DNA of 16,024 bases from VFMC01 sp037130535 (GTDB lineage Bacteria > Actinomycetota > Acidimicrobiia > Acidimicrobiales > Ilumatobacteraceae), in the NCBI GenBank assembly GCA_037130535.1, contig JBAXSU010000067.1, positions 1 through 16,024 of the forward strand, read 5' to 3'. Within the stretch, counting starts at the first letter, position 1. Every line of letters begins with the position of its first letter. A program made the position numbers and the translations under genes. Shown here one piece after another: positions 1 to 7,276 of this stretch. The notes below the pieces were generated by a model. It ran no database searches. It worked only from the letters and a program-made list of their open reading frames with translations, and was not told where the DNA came from.

Positions 1-143
1 TCCCGCTCTGTCGACACCACCACGACCGACTCCACGCCGAACAATGGCAACTCACCATGGGCACCGACCGGGCCATCACCGTGCGCGCACGCGACGGAAC
101 CCTCCTCATGACCACCGGGCCGCCCAGCGAACAGTGGGCATGA
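1..143 (+). CDS. 3' end of an unrecognised gene (partial)
   Basis: The reading frame beginning at base 3 is open from the left edge and stops with TGA at 141-143, giving about 46 C-terminal residues. The peptide has protein-like composition, with a hydrophobic/polar alternation ending in TTGPPSEQWA, and mostly G or C at third positions. It converges on the acyl-CoA dehydrogenase gene, with only 40 bases between the two stops and a hairpin in that gap, which supports a real gene end here. I do not recognise the family from this fragment. Another frame is also open at the edge but gives a less protein-like sequence. Confidence 0.45.
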   Translation, partial: PLCRHHHDRLHAEQWQLTMGTDRAITVRARDGTLLMTTGPPSEQWA

Positions 144-151
144 GCCCGGTG

Positions 152-180
152 TCGACTGGGCAGTCTGATTGCCCGGTCGA
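152..180. terminator. Hairpin between two convergent gene ends
   Basis: Bases 152-162 (TCGACTGGGCA) pair with 170-180 (TGCCCGGTCGA) as an 11-bp stem with one G-T wobble and a 7-nt loop. It lies exactly between the stop of the left-edge gene (143) and the stop of the acyl-CoA dehydrogenase (184), as expected of a shared bidirectional terminator. There is no T-run on either side, which is common in high-GC actinobacteria, so the terminator role is inferred from position and stem strength. Confidence 0.6.
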
Positions 181-183
181 GGG

Positions 184-1422
184 TCAGTTGCGGGGCACCT
201 TGATCCAGGGGAGGTCCTTGTCGACACGGGGCTCTCCGGGCAGGCCGAGCACCTGCTCGCCCAGGATGTTGCGCATGATCTCGCTGGTGCCGCCCTCGAT
301 GGAGTTGGCCCGGGCGCGCAGGAAGGCGTGACGGATGCCGTGCTCGAGACCGTCGACCGACAGGTTCTCGGGTCGGCGGAAGGTGAAGTCGTAGCCCACC
401 ATGCCTTCGGCGCCGAGCAGGTCGATACCGAATTCGCTGACCCGCTTGTTGAAGTCGGCGAGGGCCAACTTGGCGATGGATCCTTCGGGCCCGGGGTTGC
501 CCGCCTTGGCGGCTGCTCCGGCGCGGGCGTTGGTGAGGCGCAGGGTTTCCGACACGCAGTACAGGCGCATCAACTGATCGCGGCGGGCGCCGTCGCGCTC
601 GTCGCCGGGCAGTTCGCGCCAGATGTCGAGCACCACGTCCATTGGCCCACGGCGGCGCGAGCCACTGCCCGACCCGATCGACACCCGCTCGTTCATCAGC
701 GTGGTGAGTGCGACGCGCCACCCCTCGCCCTCGGCGCCGATGCGCATGGTGTCGGGCACGCGGGCATCGGTCATGTAGACCTCGTTGAACTCGGCCTCAC
801 CCGTGATCTGGCGCAACGGTCGCACCTCCACACCGGGCGAACGCATGTCGAGCGCGAAATAGGTGAGGCCCTTGTGCTTGGGCTGGTCGGGATCGGTACG
901 GGTGACGAGCATGCCCCAGTCGCCCAGGTGGGCAAGGGTGTTCCACACCTTCTGACCGTTCACCACCCATTCGTCGCCGTCGCGTACCGCACGAGTACCG
1001 AGGCCGGCGAAGTCGGACCCGGCGCCCGGCTCGCTGAAGAGCTGGCACCAACGCTCCTCGCCGGTGAACATCGGACGCAGGAAGCGGTGCTTCTGCTCGT
1101 CGCTGCCGTGGGTGACGATGGTGGGGCCGGCGAGGGCGATGAAGAACGTCGACGGGTCCTGGGCCTTCGCGCCCGCGGCGCGCACTCGCTCTTCGACGAG
1201 ACGGTTCAGGTCGGGTCGCACCCCCAGGCCGCCGAACCCGCTGGGGAAGTGCACCCACGCCAGGCCGTGGTCGTAGCGAGCGCCACGGAACGTGCGGTCG
1301 TCGACCTGGCGAGGGTCGTGCGAGGCGAGCAGCCGCCCGAGTGCTTCCTCCACGCGGCGACGATCCGGATCGCTGGTGAGTTCGGCGGTGGCAGCGGTGG
1401 CAGCGGTGGCAGCGGTGGTCAT
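184..1422 (-). CDS. Acyl-CoA dehydrogenase
   Basis: A 412-residue flavoprotein that oxidises an acyl-CoA thioester to the 2,3-enoyl-CoA and passes electrons to ETF. Family signatures are clear: FSEPGAGSD at residues 129-137 (flavin/substrate region), the NGQKVWNT strand near 155-162, and the C-terminal SIEGGTSEIMRNILGE block at 374-389. In medium-chain enzymes the catalytic base precedes Gly-Thr in this block; here that position is Gly. The base may therefore lie elsewhere, for example the Glu-Arg pair at 245-246 as in isovaleryl-type enzymes (inference). The length is normal. I chose the ATG at 1420-1422 because family similarity begins just after it; the frame stays open upstream to 1674, but that part overlaps the divergent gene. 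The N-terminus is an Ala-Thr run encoded by 9-bp repeats. The substrate cannot be told; actinobacterial relatives act on branched, steroid or fatty acyl-CoAs. Confidence 0.93.
   Translation of the reverse strand: MTTAATAATAATAELTSDPDRRRVEEALGRLLASHDPRQVDDRTFRGARYDHGLAWVHFPSGFGGLGVRPDLNRLVEERVRAAGAKAQDPSTFFIALAGPTIVTHGSDEQKHRFLRPMFTGEERWCQLFSEPGAGSDFAGLGTRAVRDGDEWVVNGQKVWNTLAHLGDWGMLVTRTDPDQPKHKGLTYFALDMRSPGVEVRPLRQITGEAEFNEVYMTDARVPDTMRIGAEGEGWRVALTTLMNERVSIGSGSGSRRRGPMDVVLDIWRELPGDERDGARRDQLMRLYCVSETLRLTNARAGAAAKAGNPGPEGSIAKLALADFNKRVSEFGIDLLGAEGMVGYDFTFRRPENLSVDGLEHGIRHAFLRARANSIEGGTSEIMRNILGEQVLGLPGEPRVDKDLPWIKVPRN
1386..1418. repeat. 9-bp tandem repeat at the ACAD N-terminus
   Basis: Three exact copies of CGGTGGCAG run from 1386 to 1412, followed by a partial copy (CGGTGG). 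On the minus strand they encode the Thr-Ala-Ala-type run at residues 4-12 of the acyl-CoA dehydrogenase, just after its start codon. The unit keeps the reading frame, so copy number could vary without damage to the protein. Confidence 0.75.
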
Positions 1423-1533
1423 ACCGCAGTCTCGCGAGCAACACGCCAGGTGATCAACACCGACCGGCGTTCGCGGACGAAACCACTCGGCGCGGTGGAA
1501 ATCCTCCGTGCGTAATCCTTGAATTGCTGAACG

Positions 1534-1563
1534 ATCACTGAGCGTGATGTGGCGCAATGCCAC
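1534..1563. promoter_or_regulatory. Two abutting dyads in the ACAD/phoX divergent promoter region
   Basis: The 200 bases between the divergent starts at 1422 and 1623 contain two perfect 5-5-5 inverted repeats lying end to end: ATCAC-tgagc-GTGAT at 1534-1548, and GTGGC-gcaat-GCCAC at 1549-1563. They end 59 bases before the PhoX-like start. Possible roles are an operator for one or both genes or structure in the PhoX-like mRNA leader. I recognise no regulator consensus here. Confidence 0.35.
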
Positions 1564-1622
1564 GGAGACGTTCGTCCCGGTTCTGCCGGGCAGACGGCGG
1601 CACCGAGGATGAGGTGGCCTGG

Positions 1623-3614
1623 ATGGATCGACGCGAGTTCCTGCACAAGGGTGCAGTAGTGGTGGGCGGGGCAACGCTGATCCCTGGCGCGCTCACTGCG
1701 CGGACGGCTCATGCTCGGGGTGTTCCGCCGTCGGCCATCGGCGATGGGCCCTACGGACCGCTGTCGACCACACCCGATGCAAACGGCCTGCTCCTGCCAG
1801 TTGGATTCAGCTCGCGCATCGTCGCCATCGGCGGCGAGATGGTGGAGGGGACTGCCTATACATGGCCCCCTCGGCCCGACGGTGCCGGCACGATCGCCAG
1901 CGCCGACGGCGGATGGATCTACCTCTGCAACAGCAACCTGGTGGCGATCCTGCCTCCCCGTGCCGGTAGTGCCTCGGCCATCGACTTCGGCCCCGACGGT
2001 GCGGTTCGCAACGCCTACTCGCTGTTGACCGAGACCCAGGGCAACAGCGGTGGATGCGTGACGCCCTGGGGGACGTGGCTGAGTTGTGAAGACGATGTGC
2101 TCACCGAGCGTGGCGTGGTGTGGGAGTGCGATCCGGCCGGTGGCGCGTCGACGGCACGTCCGGCCCTCGGTCTGTTCGGTCATCTGTCGGTCGCTGTCGA
2201 CCCGGTGGAGGGTCGGGTGTACCTCACCCAGTCGCACCCTTCGGGCCTGCTGTACCGGTTCACTCCCTCGGTGGCCGGCGATCTGTCGGCCGGTGTGCTC
2301 GAGGCGTGTCTCGTCGCCGACGACGGCTCGGTGTCGTGGGCACCGGTGAGCGACCCGACGGCGCAGAGCGCCCCGATGCGCGACCAGGTGCCGGGCGCGC
2401 GGGTATTCCCCAGCGGCGGCGGCGCCGTGTGCGCCGGAGGCTGGCTGTACTTCACCAGCAAGGGCGACAACTCGGTGCACGGCATCGAATTGACGTCGCA
2501 GCGGTACCGGTTGATCTGGAAGGGCAGCCCGGACGCAACAGGCGCGTCGGACGCAGTGTTGTCGGGCGGCGATGCACTCGCCGTCGCCGCCCGTTCGGGC
2601 GACCTCTTCGTAGCCGAGGACGGTGCCGACGGCGACGTGGTGATCATCACCGCCGACGGTCAGGTCTCGTCCTTCGTGCGGGCACTCGGTCCTGAGCCGA
2701 TCCGCATCACCGGTCCGGTCTTCGACCCGAGTGGCACCCGCCTCTACCTGTCGTCGCAGCGCGCAACGACGCCGCGGGCCCTGGGCGAGATCGTGGCGGG
2801 ACAGAGCACGACAGAGTTCACCGCCGGGGTGACCTACGAGATCACCGGTCCATTCCGCGGTGAGGTGGTTCCAGCTGCGACCACGACGGTGGCGCCCACC
2901 ACTGAAACGCCGACCTCGGTGCCCGTCACCGAGCCGGCACCCACCACGGTGCCTGCTACGGCGGCACCACAGACAGTTCCCGAGACCACCGCGGTGCCAA
3001 CGACCATCGCCACCAGCGGTGGCTCAGGCGGCAGCATCGTGGGCCTCTTCGCCGGTGGTGCCCTGGCCATCGCCCTGGCAGGTGGATACGTGCTGTTCCG
3101 CCGCTTTCAGAGCCGGCCGAAGGACGAACCGGTGGAGTCCGAGGTCGAGCAGCCCGAACCCGAGGTGGTAGCCCCCCCGCCGCCGGTCGCCCCGGTGCCG
3201 GTCGTCCCGATGCCGGTCGTCGAATCGGCTGCGATCGTCGACCCCGAACCGGCACCGAGCTTCGAAGACGACGAGCCGCACCGCCCTCTACTCGGCACCC
3301 AGTTGCTCGACGACCAGCAAGACGGGCCCTCGTCTGCACGCACGCTCTACGACCGCTCTGAGGAGCAGCAGGCTGCTTCGGCTCGCCAGCGACTCGAACT
3401 GGAAGAGGCCGAGCGCTTGGCCACCCCGGTGCAGTGGAAGTCGGAGCGTATGGGGAGCGACGACACAGCGGATGACGACGGTGATGACGACGGTGATGGC
3501 GACGGCGACGACGCCGAACTCGACTTCTTCGACGACGTCGTCGAACGCGACGACGGGCCCGATGACGCCGAGCCCGATGACGCCGGATCCGACGAGGCGA
3601 GCCCCGACGCCTGA
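1623..3614 (+). CDS. Tat-exported PhoX/DUF839-family protein with membrane anchor and acidic tail
   Basis: A 663-residue protein. It starts with a twin-arginine signal (DRREFLHKG at 2-10, hydrophobic stretch, Ala-His-Ala near 29-31), so it is probably exported folded. The body to about residue 410 matches the DUF839/PhoX propeller family: GGCVTPWGTWLSCEDD at 143-158, FGHLSVAVDP at 185-194, SGLLYRFTP at 207-215 and GPVFDPSGTRLYLSS at 364-378. PhoX members are calcium/iron phosphatases; here the His-Glu typical of the second motif reads His-Leu, so activity is uncertain. A Pro/Thr-rich linker (about 416-468) leads to one membrane helix (471-492) followed by Arg-Arg, then a 171-residue Pro-, Glu- and Asp-rich tail predicted to stay in the cytoplasm. 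The start is the ATG preceded by GAGGTGG (1611-1617, spacing 5) and placed directly before the Tat motif; an upstream in-frame ATG at 1557 would bury the signal. Confidence 0.85.
   Translation: MDRREFLHKGAVVVGGATLIPGALTARTAHARGVPPSAIGDGPYGPLSTTPDANGLLLPVGFSSRIVAIGGEMVEGTAYTWPPRPDGAGTIASADGGWIYLCNSNLVAILPPRAGSASAIDFGPDGAVRNAYSLLTETQGNSGGCVTPWGTWLSCEDDVLTERGVVWECDPAGGASTARPALGLFGHLSVAVDPVEGRVYLTQSHPSGLLYRFTPSVAGDLSAGVLEACLVADDGSVSWAPVSDPTAQSAPMRDQVPGARVFPSGGGAVCAGGWLYFTSKGDNSVHGIELTSQRYRLIWKGSPDATGASDAVLSGGDALAVAARSGDLFVAEDGADGDVVIITADGQVSSFVRALGPEPIRITGPVFDPSGTRLYLSSQRATTPRALGEIVAGQSTTEFTAGVTYEITGPFRGEVVPAATTTVAPTTETPTSVPVTEPAPTTVPATAAPQTVPETTAVPTTIATSGGSGGSIVGLFAGGALAIALAGGYVLFRRFQSRPKDEPVESEVEQPEPEVVAPPPPVAPVPVVPMPVVESAAIVDPEPAPSFEDDEPHRPLLGTQLLDDQQDGPSSARTLYDRSEEQQAASARQRLELEEAERLATPVQWKSERMGSDDTADDDGDDDGDGDGDDAELDFFDDVVERDDGPDDAEPDDAGSDEASPDA
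3471..3494 (+). repeat. 12-bp tandem repeat in the acidic tail
   Basis: GATGACGACGGT occurs twice in tandem (3471-3482 and 3483-3494) and continues as degenerate GAT/GGC/GAC codons to about 3519. It encodes Asp-Asp-Asp-Gly units in the C-terminal tail of the PhoX-like protein and suggests the Asp-rich stretch grew by slippage. Confidence 0.7.
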
Positions 3615-3640
3615 CCGTATCGGCGGCCGACGGCCTGGCG

Positions 3641-3646
3641 TACGCT
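3641..3646 (+). promoter_or_regulatory. -10 box for a leaderless P450 transcript
   Basis: TACGCT lies six bases (CCGCCC) before the P450 ATG at 3653, the spacing expected when transcription begins at the start codon. No Shine-Dalgarno sequence precedes this start. The same hexamer precedes the SCO1-like start at 8636. Confidence 0.5.
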
Positions 3647-3652
3647 CCGCCC

Positions 3653-4876
3653 ATGGCCGATCTCGCCGAGCTCGTCGCCCGCTTCGACGTGGAGGACCCG
3701 GCGTTCATCGCCGATCCGTACCCCACCCTCGCCGCGCTGCGTGAGGCCACGCCGATCTTCTGGAACGAGCGCAGCGGGCAGTGGATGCTCACCCGGTTCG
3801 ACGAGGTGCACGAGACCCTGCGCGACCGTCGGCTCGGACGCACCTACACCCACCGCTACGCCCACGCCGACTTCGGCCGCCCCGATCCCGACCCGCGCTG
3901 GAGCAGATTCCACGAGCACGAGCGCTGGTCGCTGCTGTGTCTGGAGCCGCCCGATCACACCCGGCTGCGCCGACTGGTGGCGAAGGTCTTCACGCCCCGG
4001 GCCATCGCCGCCGTTCGCCCAGCCATCGAGCGTTGCGCCGACGAACTGCTCGACCGCTGCGTCGACCAGGGCCGCTTCGACCTGATCGCCGACTACGCGC
4101 AGCCGTACTCGGTGGCCGTCATCTGCTCGATGCTCGGCGTACCGCGGGCCGACACCCAACTGTTGCTCGACTGGTCGCACGCGATCGTGAAGATGTACGA
4201 GCTCACCACCACCGACGAGGTCCGCGCTGGCGCCGACCGGGCAGCGGGCGAGTACATCGACTACACGCGGGCGCTCATCGCCGACAAGCGTCGTGCCCCC
4301 GACGACCTGCTCGTGTCGGCGCTGGCCGCGGTGGTCGACGAGGGCGAACGGCTGCACGACGACGAGATCGTCTCCACCACGATGGTGCTGCTCGAGGCCG
4401 GCCACGAGGCCACGGTGAACACGCTGGGCAACGGGGTGCGCGCTCTGCTGCACCACCGCGACGAGTGGCAGCGACTGGTGCGGGGTGAGGTCGATGCCCG
4501 GGTGGCGGTGGAGGAGATGCTGCGGTGGGACTCGCCGCTGCAGTTGTTCGAGCGCTGGGTGCTGGAGCCCGGCGTGGAGATCGCCGGTCAGCCCGTCGCC
4601 GTGGGCGACGAGGTTGCCATGCTGTTCGGGTCGGCCGAACGCGACCCGCGTCGCTTCACCGACCCGGATCGGTTCGACGTGGGCCGGGGCGACACGGCGC
4701 ACATCGGCTTCGGCGGAGGCATCCACTTCTGCGTCGGGGCGCCGTTGGCCCGCCAAGAGATCGAGGTCTCGTTGCGCACCCTCGTCGAGCGGTGCCCCGA
4801 CCTCGAGCTCGTCGCCGAGCCGCACTATCACCCCACGTTCGTCATCCGTGGCCTGACGGCGCTGGAGGTGGGCTGA
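3653..4876 (+). CDS. Cytochrome P450
   Basis: A 407-residue soluble, class I-type bacterial P450 monooxygenase, full length for the family. All diagnostic elements are present: AGHEAT at 249-254 (I-helix oxygen-activation motif, usually AGxET/D-T), ExxR at Glu288-Arg291 in the K helix, and the heme loop FGGGIHFCVG at 353-362 with the cysteine ligand Cys360. No redox partner gene (ferredoxin or reductase) lies nearby, so electrons must come from proteins encoded elsewhere. The substrate is unknown; actinobacterial relatives hydroxylate steroids, terpenes and fatty acids. The start has a TACGCT -10 box 6 nt upstream and no SD, suggesting leaderless expression separate from the PhoX-like gene 38 bases upstream. 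Its last codons contain the SD for the next gene, and its TGA is immediately followed by that gene's ATG, so the two are probably translationally coupled. Confidence 0.96.
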   Translation: MADLAELVARFDVEDPAFIADPYPTLAALREATPIFWNERSGQWMLTRFDEVHETLRDRRLGRTYTHRYAHADFGRPDPDPRWSRFHEHERWSLLCLEPPDHTRLRRLVAKVFTPRAIAAVRPAIERCADELLDRCVDQGRFDLIADYAQPYSVAVICSMLGVPRADTQLLLDWSHAIVKMYELTTTDEVRAGADRAAGEYIDYTRALIADKRRAPDDLLVSALAAVVDEGERLHDDEIVSTTMVLLEAGHEATVNTLGNGVRALLHHRDEWQRLVRGEVDARVAVEEMLRWDSPLQLFERWVLEPGVEIAGQPVAVGDEVAMLFGSAERDPRRFTDPDRFDVGRGDTAHIGFGGGIHFCVGAPLARQEIEVSLRTLVERCPDLELVAEPHYHPTFVIRGLTALEVG

Positions 4877-5920
4877 ATGCCGAGTGTTCGTAGCGATCTG
4901 CAGGTGGCGCAACTCGATGCCTGGACGGCCATCGGTGACCCGGGCCCGTGTTGGTCGGGCGCGCAGCGCCACGAACTCGCCACGACGGCGCTCGCCGCGC
5001 TGCAGGGTGGACCGGCGTTGCCTCCCTGGGTCGCTCCGTCGACGGTGCCCGGTGCTCTGCCGCACCAGATGCAGGCGCCCGAGCGTGCCCACGACGCCGT
5101 GTACCGCATCGCCGCGCACGCCGGCACGCTCACCGCCGAATGGCACGCCGACATCGCTGCCGAGGTGGGCCCGCTCGCCTACGTCGAACTGGTCTCGCTC
5201 ACCTGCACCGTGGCCGCGGTGTGGTCGTTTCGTCGCGCCGCGGGACTCGACACGTGGTCGCTTCCCGCGCCTGCTGCCGGAGCCGCCACGGGGCAGGTGG
5301 CCGCCACCATCGTGCAACCGGTGCTGAACTGGGTACCCGTCGCTGCCCCCGCCGACCAGCGGGCGGCAGTGGTACAGGCGTTCACCGCGCTGCCCAGCGA
5401 GCACGAGCGCATCTGGCGGCTCGCCGACGCGCAGTACATCCCCGACCTCGAGATGGTCGACCCGCGCTGGTCGCGTGGTCCGCTCAGTCGACCGCAGATG
5501 GAACTCGTCGCCACCCGCGTGGCCCAACTGCGCCAGTGCTTCTTTTGAACGGTGTCGCACGCAGGCATGCTCAGTTGGAGCAGCCACACCGACGGTGACG
5601 AGATCGACCTGGCCGCGCTCGGTCGAGGCGAGGCGGGTACCGATCTGCCGATGGCACGCGAGCTGCACGCATTCGCCGCCGCGGCAGTGGGCGACGACGA
5701 GGCCGAATTGACGAGGTGCCGTGCGGCGCTGCTGACCGCCGCGGGTGGCGGCGATGCTGCAGAGGCGGTGATGATGGATGCAGCCGCCGTGGTGGCGAAC
5801 TTCGAGATGATGACCCGACTCGCCGACGGCACCGGTGCCCGCTTCGCCGACGACGTGTCGGCCGACCGGGCAGCCTTGGCTGCCGAGCTGGGCGCAGCCG
5901 ATCTCACGTCGCGGCGCTGA
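4877..5920 (+). CDS. AhpD/CMD-family selenoprotein with an in-frame TGA read as Sec224
   Basis: The frame from ATG 4877 meets TGA at 5546-5548 and continues in the same frame, without other stops, to TGA at 5918-5920: 347 residues with one selenocysteine. Around the TGA the peptide is Cys221-Phe-Phe-TGA224-x3-His228, with Glu209 twelve residues before Cys221. This matches the catalytic pattern of AhpD alkylhydroperoxidases (Glu-x11-Cys-x2-Cys-x3-His; Glu118, Cys130, Cys133 and His137 in the M. tuberculosis enzyme), so TGA replaces exactly the second, peroxidatic cysteine. The N-terminal part (about 55-170) resembles the extra helical domain of larger CMD-type peroxidase relatives. Downstream, the reading (…DAAAVVANFEMMTRLADGTG) still looks like family sequence with G/C-rich third positions, so it remains coding. 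Likely role: thiol/selenol-dependent peroxide reduction. An SD, GGAGG at 4864-4868, sits 8 nt before the ATG, which abuts the P450 stop. Alternatives are a pseudogene or sequencing error, or re-initiation at GTG 5552. The end overlaps the convergent stress-protein gene by 17 bases. Confidence 0.87.
5550..5591 (+). promoter_or_regulatory. Candidate bacterial SECIS hairpin after the recoded TGA
   Basis: Two bases after the TGA the RNA can fold. CGGTGT (5550-5555) pairs with ACACCG (5586-5591); inside it GGC (5564-5566) pairs with GCC (5583-5585), A5567 bulges, and TGCTC (5568-5572) pairs with GAGCA (5578-5582) around a 5-nt loop, AGTTG (5573-5577). There is an 8-nt one-sided internal loop at 5556-5563. 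Bacterial SECIS elements lie just 3' of the UGA within the coding region, with a short apical loop carrying a G in its first two positions about 16-37 nt from the UGA. Here the loop begins 24 nt after the TGA and has G in position 2. This is a manual fold, not an energy calculation. Confidence 0.65.
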
Positions 5921-7202
5921 CCTCCTCGGGTGTGTTGCACGGGATGATGACGAGCGGGCAGTCGACGTGCTGTACAGCGGACTCGCTGGTCGATCCGAGC
6001 AGCAGCGACGCAAGTCGACCGTGGTGGTGGCGTCCGAGCACCACCATGGCAGCGCCGCGACTCTGCTTGGCCAACGAGGTGACGGCACCCCCTTCGGCGA
6101 CGATGGTCTCGACGATGAGGTCGGGGTGCTCGGCGGCAACCGCGGAGACAGCAGCGGCTGCCTCCTCGAGAGCAGCCTCACGGCACGCCTCGATGTCGGG
6201 CCAGATCGGGTAGCCGTACATCGCCGCCGGGCTCACCGGGATCTGCCAGGTGTGCAGCACCTGCAGCACTGCACCGAGACGGTCGGCCTCGTCGGCGGCC
6301 CACTGCACGGCGGGTAGCGACGCCCGCAGGGTGTCGATGCCCACCACCACGCGCAAGCGTTCGTCGCCGAGCGGGGCCTCACCGGCGACGGGGGCGGATG
6401 AGGGTGCGGGGGGCTCGGGCTGCGGCGGATGCAGCATCAGCATCGGCACCGGCGCGTGACGCAGCACGCGCATCGCCGTGCTCGGCACCGACAGGCGTGC
6501 TCCGCTCGGCACCCCCCGGGTGGCCAGGGCCAGCATCGCCACATCGCCCGACCGACCGAGGTAGTCGACCAGCGCATCGTCGGCGTTGCCGTACAGGGTG
6601 TCGTAGTCGATCCGCTCGGGGTGGTCGAGGTCCGAGGCGACACGGGCCAAGTAGGCGCTGTCGGTGGCGTCGCTCTCGGCGTGCACCAGGCCCACTTGCA
6701 GCAGGCGCAGCGTCAGGCCCAGGGTGTGGGCCACCTGTACGGCTGCAGGCAGGATGGTCTCGCTGAGGTCGGTGCCGTCGAGCGCCACGGCCAGCACCGT
6801 TGCCGTGGGGCGGAGTTCGCTGTGCGGCCCGATCACCACGATCGGCACCTCCGCGTCGCGCACCAGGTCGGCGCTCACACTGCCGAACATCAACTCGCCC
6901 ACGGCGGTGCGCCCGTGGCTGCCGACGCACCACAGCGTGTTGCGTCGCTCGAGTACCTCGTCGACGAGTCGGCCTTCGATGTCGTCGTCGTCGGTGGTGA
7001 CGACCCGCAGGCCCGTCCCGTTGCCGTCGGATGCGGCCAGCGACCGCAACGCGGCCGCCGTCGTGTTGGCGTAACGCGGTGAGGTGACCGACAGCAATTC
7101 GACGTCGGCCCCGGCGCGTCGGGCCAGGGCACGGCCCTGCTCGACGGCGATGAGCGACGCCTCGGAGAAGTCGACCGGGATGATCACATGTTCGATGGCC
7201 AT
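5904..7202 (-). CDS. Universal stress protein with three USP domains
   Basis: A 432-residue cytoplasmic protein built of three tandem USP (UspA-like) domains: about 1-127, 133-260 and 282-422. Domain 1 has the full ATP-binding loop G-x2-G-x9-G-S (Gly94, Gly97, Gly107-Ser108). Domain 2 has lost it (ATRG…VPST at 227-242). Domain 3 keeps most of it (Gly390 and Gly403-Ser404, but His393 instead of the second Gly). Most actinobacterial USPs have one or two domains, so three is less common. Such proteins bind ATP and act in stress, hypoxia or growth-arrest responses. The ATG at 7200-7202 is chosen because the domain starts right there (MAIEHVIIPVD); a CACAGT -10 box lies 6 nt upstream with no SD, suggesting a leaderless mRNA, and a GGACC-N3-GGTCC dyad lies upstream of that. 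The 3' end overlaps the selenoprotein gene by 17 bases. Confidence 0.92.
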   Translation of the reverse strand: MAIEHVIIPVDFSEASLIAVEQGRALARRAGADVELLSVTSPRYANTTAAALRSLAASDGNGTGLRVVTTDDDDIEGRLVDEVLERRNTLWCVGSHGRTAVGELMFGSVSADLVRDAEVPIVVIGPHSELRPTATVLAVALDGTDLSETILPAAVQVAHTLGLTLRLLQVGLVHAESDATDSAYLARVASDLDHPERIDYDTLYGNADDALVDYLGRSGDVAMLALATRGVPSGARLSVPSTAMRVLRHAPVPMLMLHPPQPEPPAPSSAPVAGEAPLGDERLRVVVGIDTLRASLPAVQWAADEADRLGAVLQVLHTWQIPVSPAAMYGYPIWPDIEACREAALEEAAAAVSAVAAEHPDLIVETIVAEGGAVTSLAKQSRGAAMVVLGRHHHGRLASLLLGSTSESAVQHVDCPLVIIPCNTPEEVSAAT

Positions 7203-7208
7203 ATGGCC

Positions 7209-7252
7209 ACTGTGCGCAGCGAACGGGTGCCGAGACAAGGGACCAACGGTCC
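7209..7252 (-). promoter_or_regulatory. USP promoter: leaderless -10 and upstream dyad
   Basis: On the minus strand CACAGT (7214-7209) is six bases before the ATG at 7202. Upstream is a perfect dyad GGACC-GTT-GGTCC (7252-7240) followed by CTTGTCTC. If transcription starts at the ATG, the dyad is centred near -44, a typical activator position next to the -35 region. A nearly identical element is placed the same way before the sigma-factor gene at 10701. Confidence 0.45.
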
Positions 7253-7276
7253 GTCGTGGCCAACCGGCGGCGGCGC

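Noticed and set aside
169..1515. 448-codon open frame on the plus strand
   Set aside because: Antisense shadow of the acyl-CoA dehydrogenase.
1500..1560. PHO box upstream of the PhoX-like gene
   Set aside because: Only one GTTCA-like half site is visible on the minus strand, with no second copy at 11-bp spacing.
4877..5548. A 223-residue protein ending at the TGA, with a separate 122-residue gene starting at GTG 5552
   Set aside because: The two are in the same frame, neither half alone has a complete AhpD active site, and the break falls exactly at the catalytic residue. No SD precedes GTG 5552. Readthrough as Sec explains all of this better.
3347..6181. 944-codon open frame on the minus strand
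   Set aside because: It is antisense to the P450 and selenoprotein genes, which have clear motifs. Long antisense frames are expected in high-GC DNA, and its sequence resembles no family I know.
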